A stretch of DNA of 10,717 bases, from NCBI GenBank assembly GCA_945494195.1, contig CALYVJ010000033.1, positions 1 through 10,717 on the forward strand. The letters run 5' to 3'. This document shows, in pieces, positions 1 to 6,793 of the stretch. The stretch is from an uncultured Selenomonas sp. (GTDB lineage Bacteria > Bacillota > Negativicutes > Selenomonadales > Selenomonadaceae). The notes under the pieces were generated by a model that saw nothing but the letters and a program-made list of their open reading frames with translations, searched no databases and was not told where the DNA came from. The position numbers and the translations under genes are program-made. Numbering within the stretch: position 1 is the first letter of the stretch; each line of letters opens with the position of its first letter.

Positions 1-26
1 TGACCGTGATTGAGGTCAAAGAAAAC

Positions 27-70
27 GGGGCTATCCGCACGAAAATGCTTTCGTGCGACAGCCCCTTTTC
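27..70 (-). terminator. Intrinsic terminator of the FliD-like gene
   Basis: A hairpin has an outer 6-bp stem (27-32 with 60-65) and an inner 8-bp stem (37-44 with 49-56), separated by a small asymmetric internal loop and closed by a 4-nt loop. It lies just past the stop codon of the minus-strand gene ending at 86. Short T-rich stretches flank both sides, so it could also stop plus-strand transcription entering from the left. The 26 bases before it show no recognisable gene. Confidence 0.75.
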
Positions 71-85
71 GTTGATGGGCAGTTT

Positions 86-958
86 TTACCACGCCATATT
101 CAGCAGATTCCCAATCATGTTGTACTGCACGTTGGCAGTCAGGACTTTCGGGTTGGTGTAGGCTGATGCAAGGTTCAGCGCACTTCCGAGCATGGTCTTC
201 ATCGAAGGGAAGGCCTTGTCCTGCTGGGCAAGGGCAAAATCGGCATGATGGCTTGCTTTGCCAGCAAGACCGTTTTTACTCAAGGCGTTTTCGACGCGGC
301 TGCCATTTTCGGTAAGAGCTTTGGCAAGTTTGTCTTCATCGACAGATAGTTCGCCAGTCTTGCTGTCCACGTTAATTCCAACCTGTTTGTAGATGTCGGA
401 ACGGTAGGTGGTATCCGCAAAAGTGTTGGCGATGGATTTCATGCGTTTGCTCACACTGCTGTAATCGTTCGTAGTTCCCAGGGCATCGTTGTAGTCGGAT
501 ACAAGCTGCTTGATGTCTTTGATGGCACCTTTCAGTGCATCGCTGTACGTTTTCGTACCATCTTCGGCAGTTTTGATGTCATCCTGGCTGAACTTCGAAG
601 TGTCCAGTTTTGCAACATTATCAGCGGAGCTTTTCAGGTCACTCATGGTGGCCGAAAATTCCGTCTGGTAGACCTTCCGCGCTTCGTTGTACGAGTTGAC
701 CAGCTCCGTGGCACTGGAGCTTATGCCGTAAATCGTACTGAGACCCGAAAGACTTGACGAAGAGCTGGCAGAAGCCGTGTAGCTTGACCAAAGATTCGTC
801 AGGGAATCCTGGGCGGCATGGGTTTTCTTCTGCGGACTGTAGGCAGAGGAAAATGCGGACACGAGATTGCTGTTGGCCGATGTGGTGCTGGCAGTGTTAC
901 CTGAAGCCATTTTATACATGGTGTAGGTGTTGTTAGCCAGCGAAGAAATCGTGGTCAT
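86..958 (-). CDS. FliD C-terminal-like protein, 290 aa
   Basis: I do not recognise this as a named gene. Residues about 85-230 look like the C-terminal region of the flagellar cap protein FliD (HAP2): a helical stretch with IKQLVSDYNDAL (149-160), followed by VGINVDSKTGELSVDEDKL (193-211), which fits the FliD_C pattern of a glycine-isoleucine, a dG-L-vDe turn, and a following helix. Residues 1-80 are rich in Ser, Thr and Ala. There is no Cys, signal peptide or membrane segment. FliD proteins are usually 400 residues or more, so the N-terminal half of a normal cap protein is absent. The start at 958 is chosen because AAAGGAGG lies 7 nt upstream; an in-frame start 7 codons earlier lies upstream of that site. 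The gene stands alone, divergent from pyk. It could be a flagellar export substrate, a cap-related accessory protein, or a protein sharing only the fold. The coding call is firm; the family assignment is moderate. Confidence 0.75.
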   Translation of the reverse strand: MTTISSLANNTYTMYKMASGNTASTTSANSNLVSAFSSAYSPQKKTHAAQDSLTNLWSSYTASASSSSSLSGLSTIYGISSSATELVNSYNEARKVYQTEFSATMSDLKSSADNVAKLDTSKFSQDDIKTAEDGTKTYSDALKGAIKDIKQLVSDYNDALGTTNDYSSVSKRMKSIANTFADTTYRSDIYKQVGINVDSKTGELSVDEDKLAKALTENGSRVENALSKNGLAGKASHHADFALAQQDKAFPSMKTMLGSALNLASAYTNPKVLTANVQYNMIGNLLNMAW

Positions 959-965
959 GGTAAAA

Positions 966-973
966 CCTCCTTT
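966..973 (-). promoter_or_regulatory. Ribosome binding site fixing the FliD-like start
   Basis: On the minus strand this reads AAAGGAGG, a near-perfect Shine-Dalgarno, 7 nt before the ATG at 958. It places the start at MTTISSL rather than the upstream in-frame ATG codons. Confidence 0.85.
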
Positions 974-1088
974 CATCAAGAATGTGGGGAGAAAATATTA
1001 TCCCTAATGGTATATCGATGGTTTGTGATGAAAAGATAAGAGGATTTTTAAAATGATGAAATTTTCTGTCTTTACGGTTCCCTCGTGA

Positions 1089-1094
1089 ATTATA
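1089..1094 (-). promoter_or_regulatory. Possible -10 box for the FliD-like gene
   Basis: The minus strand carries a perfect TATAAT here, about 130 nt before the start codon, but no good -35 is seen at 16-18 nt. A second candidate, GATAAT at 997-1002, lies closer to the gene and also lacks a clear -35. I looked for a flagellar sigma-28 promoter (TAAA, about 15 nt, CCGATAT) and found no convincing one. The assignment is weak. Confidence 0.3.
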
Positions 1095-1195
1095 CGGATA
1101 AGCTATGTTTATAAAGGGGAATAAAACCAATAAATTTTAAACAAGGATTGTGTTTTCAGAAAATAGTTACTTTGGGAAAATCTGGTGGAAATTGT

Positions 1196-1224
1196 TTTAC
1201 TTATAGGGACAAAACGTGTAGAAT
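1196..1224 (+). promoter_or_regulatory. Probable sigma-A promoter of pyk
   Basis: TTTACT (1196-1201) and TAGAAT (1219-1224) are separated by exactly 17 nt, four and five matches to the -35 and -10 consensus. Transcription would begin near 1231, giving a leader of about 125 nt. It lies at the edge of an AT-rich stretch (about 980-1230) that otherwise shows no gene. Confidence 0.6.
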
Positions 1225-1235
1225 AATAACTGTCA

Positions 1236-1312
1236 GAGGGATTGTTCCCTCAATTAGTTCAGGCCGTGAACAGGGTGCCACAGCGACACCGGGAAACCGG
1301 TGGCAGCCTGTT
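1236..1312 (+). promoter_or_regulatory. Structured 5' leader of pyk, three hairpins
   Basis: Three stems follow the predicted transcription start. Hairpin 1: GAGGGA (1236-1241) with TCCCTC (1246-1251), loop TTGT. Hairpin 2: GTTCA (1257-1261) with TGAAC (1267-1271), loop GGCCG. Hairpin 3: AACAGG (1269-1274) with CCTGTT (1307-1312), TGCC (1276-1279) with GGCA (1302-1305), and ACCGG (1288-1292) with CCGGT (1297-1301) closed by a GAAA tetraloop. An 8-nt bulge at 1280-1287 interrupts its 5' arm. Hairpins 2 and 3 share bases 1269-1271, so they compete there or stack. No T-run follows, so this is not a plain terminator. It matches no riboswitch class I can recall; a role in stability, protein binding or ligand sensing is inference. 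Confidence 0.5.
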
Positions 1313-1355
1313 TGATAGTAATATGGAGTAAAAAGAATAGGTGGGGATTTACAAC

Positions 1356-2783
1356 ATGTTAAAGAAGACGAAAATCATCTGCACGCAGGGACCATCCACG
1401 GAGAAACCGGGCGTTATCGATGCGCTGATTGAGAATGGTATGAACCTGGCTCGTTTCAACTTCTCTCATGGTGATCATGAGGAGCATCTGAACCGTATCA
1501 ACATGGTACGCGAGGCTGCTAAGAAGGCTGGCAAGGTTATCTCCCTCGTTCTGGATACGAAAGGTCCGGAGATGCGTCTGGGCGAGTTCAAAGACGGTAA
1601 AGTCATGCTCGAGAAGGGCAACAAATTCACGCTGACGTATGAGGATATTCCGGGCGATGAGACTCATGTTTCCGTTAACCACAAGGGGCTTTATACGGAA
1701 GTAAAACCGGGCGACACGCTGCTGCTGTCCGATGGTCTCGTAGCACTCAAAGTCGATGAGATCAAAGGCAAAGATATCGTTACGACGATTCAGAACAGTG
1801 GTAAAATGAGCACGCGTAAGCGCGTTGCTGCACCGGGCGTATCCCTGGGCCTGCCGCCGATTTCCGAGCAGGATGAGAAGGATATTATCTTCGGCTGTGA
1901 GCAGGATATGGATTTCGTTGCCGCTTCCTTCATTCAGCGTCCGGCTGACGTTCTGGCTATTCGCAAGCTCATCGAAGAGCATAACGGCCACATGGAAATC
2001 ATCCCGAAAATCGAGAACCTTGAAGGTGTCAAGAACTTCGACGAGATTCTGGAAGTTTCCGATGGTATCATGGTTGCCCGCGGTGACCTGGGTGTTGAGG
2101 TTCCGGCTGAGGATGTTCCGCTGATTCAGAAAGAAATCATCCGCAAGTGCAACAAGGCTGGCAAACCGGTTATCGTTGCTACGCAGATGCTCGATTCCAT
2201 GGAGCGCAACCCGCGTCCGACCCGTGCAGAGGTTTCCGATGTTGGTAACGCTATCCTCGATGGTACGGATGCCATCATGCTGTCCGGTGAGACGGCTTCC
2301 GGTGACTACCCGGTTGAGGCAGTTGCTACGATGAACCGCATCGCTTGCCGTATCGAGTCCGCTCTGGAATACAAAGACCTCTTCATCGAGCGCGGCTTCG
2401 AGCATCTCCAGTCCCGTACGCGTGCAGTCGCTCATGCTACGGTACAGATGGCTTATGAGCTCGATGCTCCGGCAATCATCACGCCGACCGAGAGCGGTTA
2501 CACGACGAAAGTCGTATCCAAGTATCGCCCGAAAGCAGCTATCGTTGCTTACACGCCGAGCGAGAAAGTTGTCCGTCAGCTGAACCTGCGTTGGGGTGTA
2601 TATCCGATCTTGGGTTCCGAGTGGAACGATGTTGACGAGATGCTCAGCAACGCTACCTCCGCCGCTGTTAAGAAGGAGTACGTAAAACGCGGCGACACGA
2701 CGATCGTTACTTCTGGTATCAAAGTTGACAGCAGCGCTACTGTTGGCAAGAACACGAACTCCATCCGTGTTTACGCTATCTGA
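1356..2783 (+). CDS. pyk: Pyruvate kinase, 475 aa
   Basis: Pyruvate kinase transfers phosphate from phosphoenolpyruvate to ADP, giving pyruvate and ATP at the last step of glycolysis in the cytoplasm. Family motifs are in order: ARFNFSHG near 32-39, DTKGPE at 67-72, IPKIEN with the catalytic Lys218, ARGDLGVEVP near 241-250, ATQMLDSM at 275-282, and GTDAIMLSGETASGDYP just after. The Glu in DTKGPE, together with the Asn and Ser of NFSHG, points to the K+-dependent type. The length matches the enterobacterial enzyme; the extra C-terminal domain of the Bacillus enzyme is absent. I chose the ATG at 1356 because MLKKTKIICTQGP aligns with usual family starts. A GTG at 1341 would add five residues. 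The gene has its own promoter and terminator, and its strong codon bias suggests high expression. Confidence 0.97.
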   Translation: MLKKTKIICTQGPSTEKPGVIDALIENGMNLARFNFSHGDHEEHLNRINMVREAAKKAGKVISLVLDTKGPEMRLGEFKDGKVMLEKGNKFTLTYEDIPGDETHVSVNHKGLYTEVKPGDTLLLSDGLVALKVDEIKGKDIVTTIQNSGKMSTRKRVAAPGVSLGLPPISEQDEKDIIFGCEQDMDFVAASFIQRPADVLAIRKLIEEHNGHMEIIPKIENLEGVKNFDEILEVSDGIMVARGDLGVEVPAEDVPLIQKEIIRKCNKAGKPVIVATQMLDSMERNPRPTRAEVSDVGNAILDGTDAIMLSGETASGDYPVEAVATMNRIACRIESALEYKDLFIERGFEHLQSRTRAVAHATVQMAYELDAPAIITPTESGYTTKVVSKYRPKAAIVAYTPSEKVVRQLNLRWGVYPILGSEWNDVDEMLSNATSAAVKKEYVKRGDTTIVTSGIKVDSSATVGKNTNSIRVYAI

Positions 2784-2802
2784 TCATTTCATCAGGCTTT
2801 TC

Positions 2803-2836
2803 AAGAGCTTCCTTGAGGGGAAGCTCTTTTGTTTTT
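2803..2836 (+). terminator. Intrinsic terminator after pyk
   Basis: A perfect 10-bp stem, AAGAGCTTCC (2803-2812) with GGAAGCTCTT (2819-2828), has a 6-nt loop and is followed by TTGTTTTT. It lies 20 nt past the pyk stop and separates pyk from secG. Confidence 0.92.
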
Positions 2837-2848
2837 GTCGGCTTTTTC

Positions 2849-2878
2849 TTGCGGAGGGGAGCTACTCTATGGTAGAAT
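2849..2878 (+). promoter_or_regulatory. Extended -10 promoter of secG
   Basis: TAGAAT (2873-2878) is preceded by TGG, giving an extended -10. A weak -35, TTGCGG (2849-2854), sits 18 nt upstream. Transcription would start about 30 nt before the secG start codon. Confidence 0.55.
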
Positions 2879-2914
2879 GATAGGGAAACTGTAATTAAAG
2901 GGAGGCTTACATAC

Positions 2915-3145
2915 ATGTTGCTTACCGTTTTGATGATATTAGATGCATTGGTAGCAATTATCCTCATCGCGTCGGTGCTTGGGCAAGAGGCAAAATCCTC
3001 GGGCATGGGCGGTATGGGCGGCGGTGCGGATACCGTATTTTCGAGCAAGGCTCGTGGTATGGATGCATTGCTGGCACGCGTGACCGTGGTCTTTGCGATT
3101 CTGTTCGCGGTAATCACGATTGTAATTGCTCGCATGAGCAACTAA
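2915..3145 (+). CDS. secG: Protein translocase subunit SecG, 76 aa
   Basis: SecG is the small accessory subunit of the SecYEG channel in the inner membrane and assists SecA-driven export. The protein has two hydrophobic helices (about 2-23 and 56-72) joined by a Gly- and Met-rich loop. The loop GMGGMGGGADTVFSSKA fits the family pattern of a Gly-rich stretch followed by TVF, and DALLARVT leads into the second helix. Length is typical. The start is supported by GGGAGG 9 nt upstream of the ATG. The gene is bounded by its own promoter and a strong terminator. Downstream follow an esterase, rnr and smpB, the same order as around secG in Bacillus subtilis, which supports the call for such a short protein. 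Confidence 0.93.
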   Translation: MLLTVLMILDALVAIILIASVLGQEAKSSGMGGMGGGADTVFSSKARGMDALLARVTVVFAILFAVITIVIARMSN

Positions 3146-3159
3146 TACGAGAAAGCGTT

Positions 3160-3191
3160 CCCTGTTCTGCAGTATCAGAGCGGGGTTTTTT
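3160..3191 (+). terminator. Terminator between secG and the esterase
   Basis: A 10-bp stem pairs 3160-3169 with 3176-3185, including two U-G pairs. It has a 6-nt loop and is followed directly by six Ts. It lies between the secG stop and the esterase ribosome binding site, leaving only 26 nt before the next start codon. Confidence 0.88.
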
Positions 3192-3217
3192 CTTTATGGA
3201 TTCGAGGGGGCGAGAGG

Positions 3218-3964
3218 ATGATTTTGCCAGGGGCGGAACCTTTTTTCCTGCCGGGAGGGCCGAAAGGGGTTTTGCTGATTCATGGCTTTACGGGACTTCC
3301 AGCAGAGCTTTTGCTCATGGGGCAGCATCTGCATAAACTTGGGTTTACGGTGCTTGGGGTTCGGTTGGCTGGGCACGGAACCACGGTGGAGGACATGAGC
3401 CACATGACCTGGGAAGATTGGATGGATTCGGTACGGGATGGCTATGCTGTGCTGTCTGGGTTCTGTGAATCCATCGATGTTATCGGGCATTCCATGGGAG
3501 GACTGTTTTCTTTGCTGCTGTCAACGGAGGAGAAAGTCCGCAAAGTGGTGACGATGGCAGCTCCCATCCAGATTGCCGAAGAGCGTGGCATTGAGTTTTT
3601 GCCCCCGCGGGAAGCTTGTAACAATCAGTTCATTCCCAAGGCCCGGCGACGGCTCAAAGGGGTTCCCGAAGCGGTCAATAAGACCTATCGCAAGATGCCC
3701 CTCATTGGGGTCCATGAGTTGGTGGATGTGATTGAGGCCACAAAGGGCTGCATTGATAAGGTTTTCGCACCTGTGCTTATCATGCATAGCCACGACGACC
3801 ATACGGCGGCTCCGTCCAGTGCGGGGTATATATACGAACACGTCAAAAGTGAAGACCGCCGTATTTTTTGGCTGGAAAAGTCCGGCCATCTTCTGCCGGT
3901 GGCGGCAGAGCGCGAAAAAGTTTTTGCCGAGGCAGCGGCTTTCCTGCAGTCATCTGACGCGTAA
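3218..3964 (+). CDS. Alpha/beta-hydrolase carboxylesterase, Est30/YvaK type, 248 aa
   Basis: This serine hydrolase probably acts in the cytoplasm on short- to medium-chain esters or monoglycerides; the true substrate is unknown. The oxyanion-hole motif HGFTG lies at 22-26, the nucleophile elbow GHSMGG places the catalytic serine at Ser92, Asp193 in HSHDDH is the likely acid, and His224 in SGHLLP completes the triad. The spacing closely matches the Geobacillus esterase Est30 (Ser94, Asp193, His223). No signal peptide is seen. The ATG at 3218 has GAGGGGG 7 nt upstream. It is the first gene of the esterase-rnr-smpB group and sits just after a strong terminator, with no room for a promoter of its own between the two. 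In Bacillus subtilis the equivalent gene, yvaK, also lies between secG and rnr, yet no role in RNA turnover is established for it. Confidence 0.93.
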   Translation: MILPGAEPFFLPGGPKGVLLIHGFTGLPAELLLMGQHLHKLGFTVLGVRLAGHGTTVEDMSHMTWEDWMDSVRDGYAVLSGFCESIDVIGHSMGGLFSLLLSTEEKVRKVVTMAAPIQIAEERGIEFLPPREACNNQFIPKARRRLKGVPEAVNKTYRKMPLIGVHELVDVIEATKGCIDKVFAPVLIMHSHDDHTAAPSSAGYIYEHVKSEDRRIFWLEKSGHLLPVAAEREKVFAEAAAFLQSSDA

Positions 3965-3987
3965 GGGATGACGGGGAAGCGAGAGTG

Positions 3988-4006
3988 AAGTGCCGCGCGG
4001 GCGCTT
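3988..4006 (+). promoter_or_regulatory. Small hairpin between esterase and rnr
   Basis: AAGTGCC (3988-3994) pairs with GGCGCTT (4000-4006), including one U-G pair, around a GCGCG loop. Only three Ts follow, so it is not a convincing terminator. It sits just before the rnr ribosome binding site (GGGAGA, 4015-4020) and could influence mRNA processing or rnr translation; that is inference. Confidence 0.35.
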
Positions 4007-4032
4007 TAGGAAAAGGGAGAAAAAGAAAGTAT

Positions 4033-6759
4033 ATGGATTTAAAAGAACGAATTATTGCGTATATGCGTGAAGATGCCTATAAACCATTGCTGGCCGAGGA
4101 TTTGGCTGAGGAAATGAACCTCACTTCGGAGGAACTGGTGCAGTTTGAACAGGCACTGGAGGAACTGGAGCAGGAAGGCGCCATTATCAAGAACCGCAGC
4201 GATCTCTACGGTGTGCCGAGCCGCATGCATCTAGTGGTGGGGCGTATCTCGATGACGGCCAAGGACTTTGGTTTCATCATCCCGGATGTACGCGAATCGG
4301 AAGAGGAAACGGACGTATTCGTGCCGGGACCGGGGATTGGTTCTGCGATGCACGGCGACCGGGTGGTGGCACGGGTCACGCCGTCGGAACAGCCGGGCCG
4401 TTCGCGGGAGGGTGAGATTGTCCGCATCCTCGAGCGGGCCAATGAGAAAATCGTTGGTACCTTTGAGAGCAGCAAGACTTTTGGTTTTGTGACACCGGAT
4501 AATACGAAGCTCACCCAGGATATTTTTGTGCCAAAGAAGTTTTTCCATGGTGCGAAAACTGGCAGCAAGGTTGTCGTCAAGATTACGAAGTGGCCGGATG
4601 GACGGCGCAGTGCTGAGGGCGATGTAATCGAGGTGTTAGGTAAAGTCGGCGAGCCTGGGGTCGATGTTCTGTCGGTTATGCGCCAGTATGAGCTGTTGGA
4701 GACCTTCCCCGAGGATGTTCAGGCGGCAGCCGATGCGGTGGAGCAGGAGCCGTCGCCAGAGGAATACCGTGGCCGGGCTGACCGTCGTGATTTTCCCATT
4801 GTGACGGTGGATGGCGAGGATTCCAAGGATTTGGACGATGGTGTTTATGCCCGCAAGAATGAGGATGGTTCCTTTTTCCTTGGCGTCTATATTGCCGATG
4901 TCAGCTGGTATGTCCGGGAGAATCAGCCCCTTGATCGTGAGGCTTATGCCCGTGGTACGAGTGTCTATCTGGTTGACCGGGTTATTCCCATGCTCCCGAA
5001 GGAACTTTCCAATGGTATTTGCAGCCTTAATGCAGGCGTCGACCGCCTGTCGATGGCCTGTGAGATGCAGATTTCCCCCGAGGGTGAAATTACCAGCTAT
5101 GAAATTCTGCCGACGGTTATCCATGTATACCGCCGTTTGACTTATAACATCGTCAACAAAGTATTGGTCAACAAGGAAGAACCCTTCCTGTCGGATAATC
5201 ACGACATCCATTCGATGCTCACGACGTTGGCGGAACTGCGCAACGTCTTGAAGGCAAAGCGCCATCGCCGTGGTTCTATTGACTTTGACCTGCCCGAGGT
5301 AAAGGTCAAGCTCGATGAAAAGGGCCATCCGGTGGCTTTGATAAAACGCGAAGGTTCCCTGGCTGAGTCGATTATCGAGGAATGCATGCTGGCAGCTAAT
5401 GAGACGGTGGCCCGTCACATGGATACGAAAAATCTGCCCTTTATGTACCGCGTGCATGAGCAGCCGACCACGGAAAAAATCGAGCGGCTCAACAATCTGC
5501 TGGGTGCCTTCGGCTTGTTCGTCCGTCAGGACGAGGCGGGGCAGATTAAGCCCATGGATGTCCAGAAAGTCCTCGAAAAGGTCGAAGGCCGCCCCGAGGA
5601 GCGCATCATCAGCACGGTAGCCCTGCGTTCTATGCAGCAGGCACGATACTCAGAGCTGAGCCTGGGGCATTTCGGTTTGGCAGCCCGCTATTACACGCAT
5701 TTCACATCGCCAATCCGCCGCTACCCGGATCTCATCGTTCACCGGCTGCTGCGGGAGACTTTTGCTACGGGCACGCTTCCAGCAGCCCGTCAGGCAAAAC
5801 TCAAGTCGGTCCTGCCAGAGACGGCAGATCATGCTTCTCAGCGTGAGCGCATTGCCATCGAGGCCGAACGCGAGACTACCGATATGAAAAAGATTGAGTA
5901 TATGGCGCAGTTCGTCGGGGAAGAATTCTCCGGCGTCATCAGTGGCGTGACGGCCTTTGGCATCTTTGTGGAGATTGATAATGGTGTCGAGGGGCTGGTT
6001 CATGTTTCTACGATGGTCAACGACTATTACGAATATGTTGAGGAACAGTTTGCCATGGTGGGGGAACGCAGCCAGGCGAAATACCGCCTCGGCGATGAGG
6101 TTGAAGTGGTGCTGGTGCGTGCCAGCGTCGAGGAACGCAACCTTGACTTTGTGCTGAAAGACAATGGGGCCTATGACCCAGAGGCCATGAAAAATGCCCT
6201 CCGGGGTGGCCGCAATACTGGCAAGGGCAAGGAAAAAGGCAGCAAGAACGGCAAGAAGAACAAAAAAGATAAGAATAACGGCAAAAAAGATACCCAAAAC
6301 ACCGATAAACGCGGTGGCCGCAAGGATAAGAAAAAAGTGGCGGCTGAGGATATCATTGCTGAGGCTATGGTAACTGATCTGGAGGCCGAAAAGCCCAAGA
6401 AAAAATCTCGCGGCTCCCGGGGCAAGAAACGCGGTGCCTCTGGCGAAAAGCTGCCGAAGCAGGAAAATCCGCAGCCGAAGAAAAAGGAGCGCAAGCGTCC
6501 TGAAAAGGCTGCCCGTCCCCAGGAAAAGAGCGGTGACCGCAGCCGCAACCGCGACGAGCGGCGTGGCGGCAAAGAGGGGGACTACCATCGCGTCTATGTG
6601 ACGGGGCTCAACAGTGCCGTTTGGCCGGACCCGCCGGGGTATCATGAGCGCAAAATGCGGGAAGAGGCCCGTCAGGAGAAAGAGAAGGCAAAAAAGGCAC
6701 CGAAACGCCGTCCGCGTCCCCATCGCAAGACCGAAGGCGGTACGGCCAACAGCAAATAA
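4033..6759 (+). CDS. rnr: Ribonuclease R, 908 aa
   Basis: RNase R is a processive 3'-to-5' exoribonuclease that degrades structured RNA, including rRNA fragments and the non-stop messages released by tmRNA-SmpB. Domains in order: a winged-helix region (about 1-65); two cold-shock OB folds (about 68-120, ending in AMHGDRVVARV, and about 140-190); the RNB catalytic domain (about 250-570); an S1 domain (about 629-709); and a long basic tail (about 714-908). The metal-binding aspartates lie in DGEDSKDLDDG (Asp260, 266, 268, 269), and the RNB signature HFTSPIRRYPDLIVHR is at 556-571. The ATG at 4033 is chosen because MDLKERIIAYM starts the winged helix; a GTG at 3985 would add 16 basic residues that lack family support. 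GGGAG is about 13 nt upstream, rather far. The tail is longer than the basic tail of the Escherichia coli enzyme. The next gene, smpB, starts 34 nt downstream. Confidence 0.96.
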   Translation: MDLKERIIAYMREDAYKPLLAEDLAEEMNLTSEELVQFEQALEELEQEGAIIKNRSDLYGVPSRMHLVVGRISMTAKDFGFIIPDVRESEEETDVFVPGPGIGSAMHGDRVVARVTPSEQPGRSREGEIVRILERANEKIVGTFESSKTFGFVTPDNTKLTQDIFVPKKFFHGAKTGSKVVVKITKWPDGRRSAEGDVIEVLGKVGEPGVDVLSVMRQYELLETFPEDVQAAADAVEQEPSPEEYRGRADRRDFPIVTVDGEDSKDLDDGVYARKNEDGSFFLGVYIADVSWYVRENQPLDREAYARGTSVYLVDRVIPMLPKELSNGICSLNAGVDRLSMACEMQISPEGEITSYEILPTVIHVYRRLTYNIVNKVLVNKEEPFLSDNHDIHSMLTTLAELRNVLKAKRHRRGSIDFDLPEVKVKLDEKGHPVALIKREGSLAESIIEECMLAANETVARHMDTKNLPFMYRVHEQPTTEKIERLNNLLGAFGLFVRQDEAGQIKPMDVQKVLEKVEGRPEERIISTVALRSMQQARYSELSLGHFGLAARYYTHFTSPIRRYPDLIVHRLLRETFATGTLPAARQAKLKSVLPETADHASQRERIAIEAERETTDMKKIEYMAQFVGEEFSGVISGVTAFGIFVEIDNGVEGLVHVSTMVNDYYEYVEEQFAMVGERSQAKYRLGDEVEVVLVRASVEERNLDFVLKDNGAYDPEAMKNALRGGRNTGKGKEKGSKNGKKNKKDKNNGKKDTQNTDKRGGRKDKKKVAAEDIIAEAMVTDLEAEKPKKKSRGSRGKKRGASGEKLPKQENPQPKKKERKRPEKAARPQEKSGDRSRNRDERRGGKEGDYHRVYVTGLNSAVWPDPPGYHERKMREEARQEKEKAKKAPKRRPRPHRKTEGGTANSK

Positions 6760-6779
6760 TCAGTATTCCCATAGGGAAG

Positions 6780-6788
6780 TAAGGTGAT
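6780..6788 (+). promoter_or_regulatory. Ribosome binding site fixing the TTG start of smpB
   Basis: TAAGGTGAT matches the anti-Shine-Dalgarno over most of its length and lies 5 nt before a TTG. No ATG or GTG lies in frame near the conserved SmpB N terminus, so the TTG at 6794 is the likely start. Confidence 0.8.
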
Positions 6789-6793
6789 AATCA

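Noticed and set aside
933..1130. Small minus-strand frame (65 codons) upstream of the FliD-like gene
   Set aside because: It starts at TTG with no ribosome binding site, overlaps the FliD-like start in another frame, and has no recognisable features.
1271..1306. Resemblance of part of the pyk leader to an RNase P RNA segment (AGGGTGCCA)
   Set aside because: Only a short stretch matches; the conserved RNase P core elements are absent and the region is far too short.
1341..1355. GTG start for pyk at 1341
   Set aside because: It would add five residues before the conserved MLKKTKIICT start; GGAG at 1325-1328 is 12 nt away, so support is weak. It cannot be fully excluded.
1359..2435. Long antisense open frame (358 codons) inside pyk
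   Set aside because: It lies fully opposite a clear pyruvate kinase gene; the protein resembles no family and the frame is explained by the strong codon bias of pyk.
2780..2795. Small CTGAT/ATCAG hairpin at the pyk stop codon
   Set aside because: The stem is only 5 bp with no T-run; the strong terminator at 2803-2836 explains the end of the transcript.
3985..4032. GTG start for rnr at 3985
   Set aside because: It would add 16 basic residues outside the known fold, would run through the intergenic hairpin, and lacks a good ribosome binding site.
4636..5457. Antisense open frame (273 codons) opposite rnr
   Set aside because: It is opposite the conserved RNB domain and shows no domain of its own.
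5650..6723. Long antisense open frame (357 codons) with hydrophobic stretches opposite the end of rnr
   Set aside because: The hydrophobic residues are the complement of Lys- and Glu-rich codons in the RNase R tail; there is no sensible start region or promoter.
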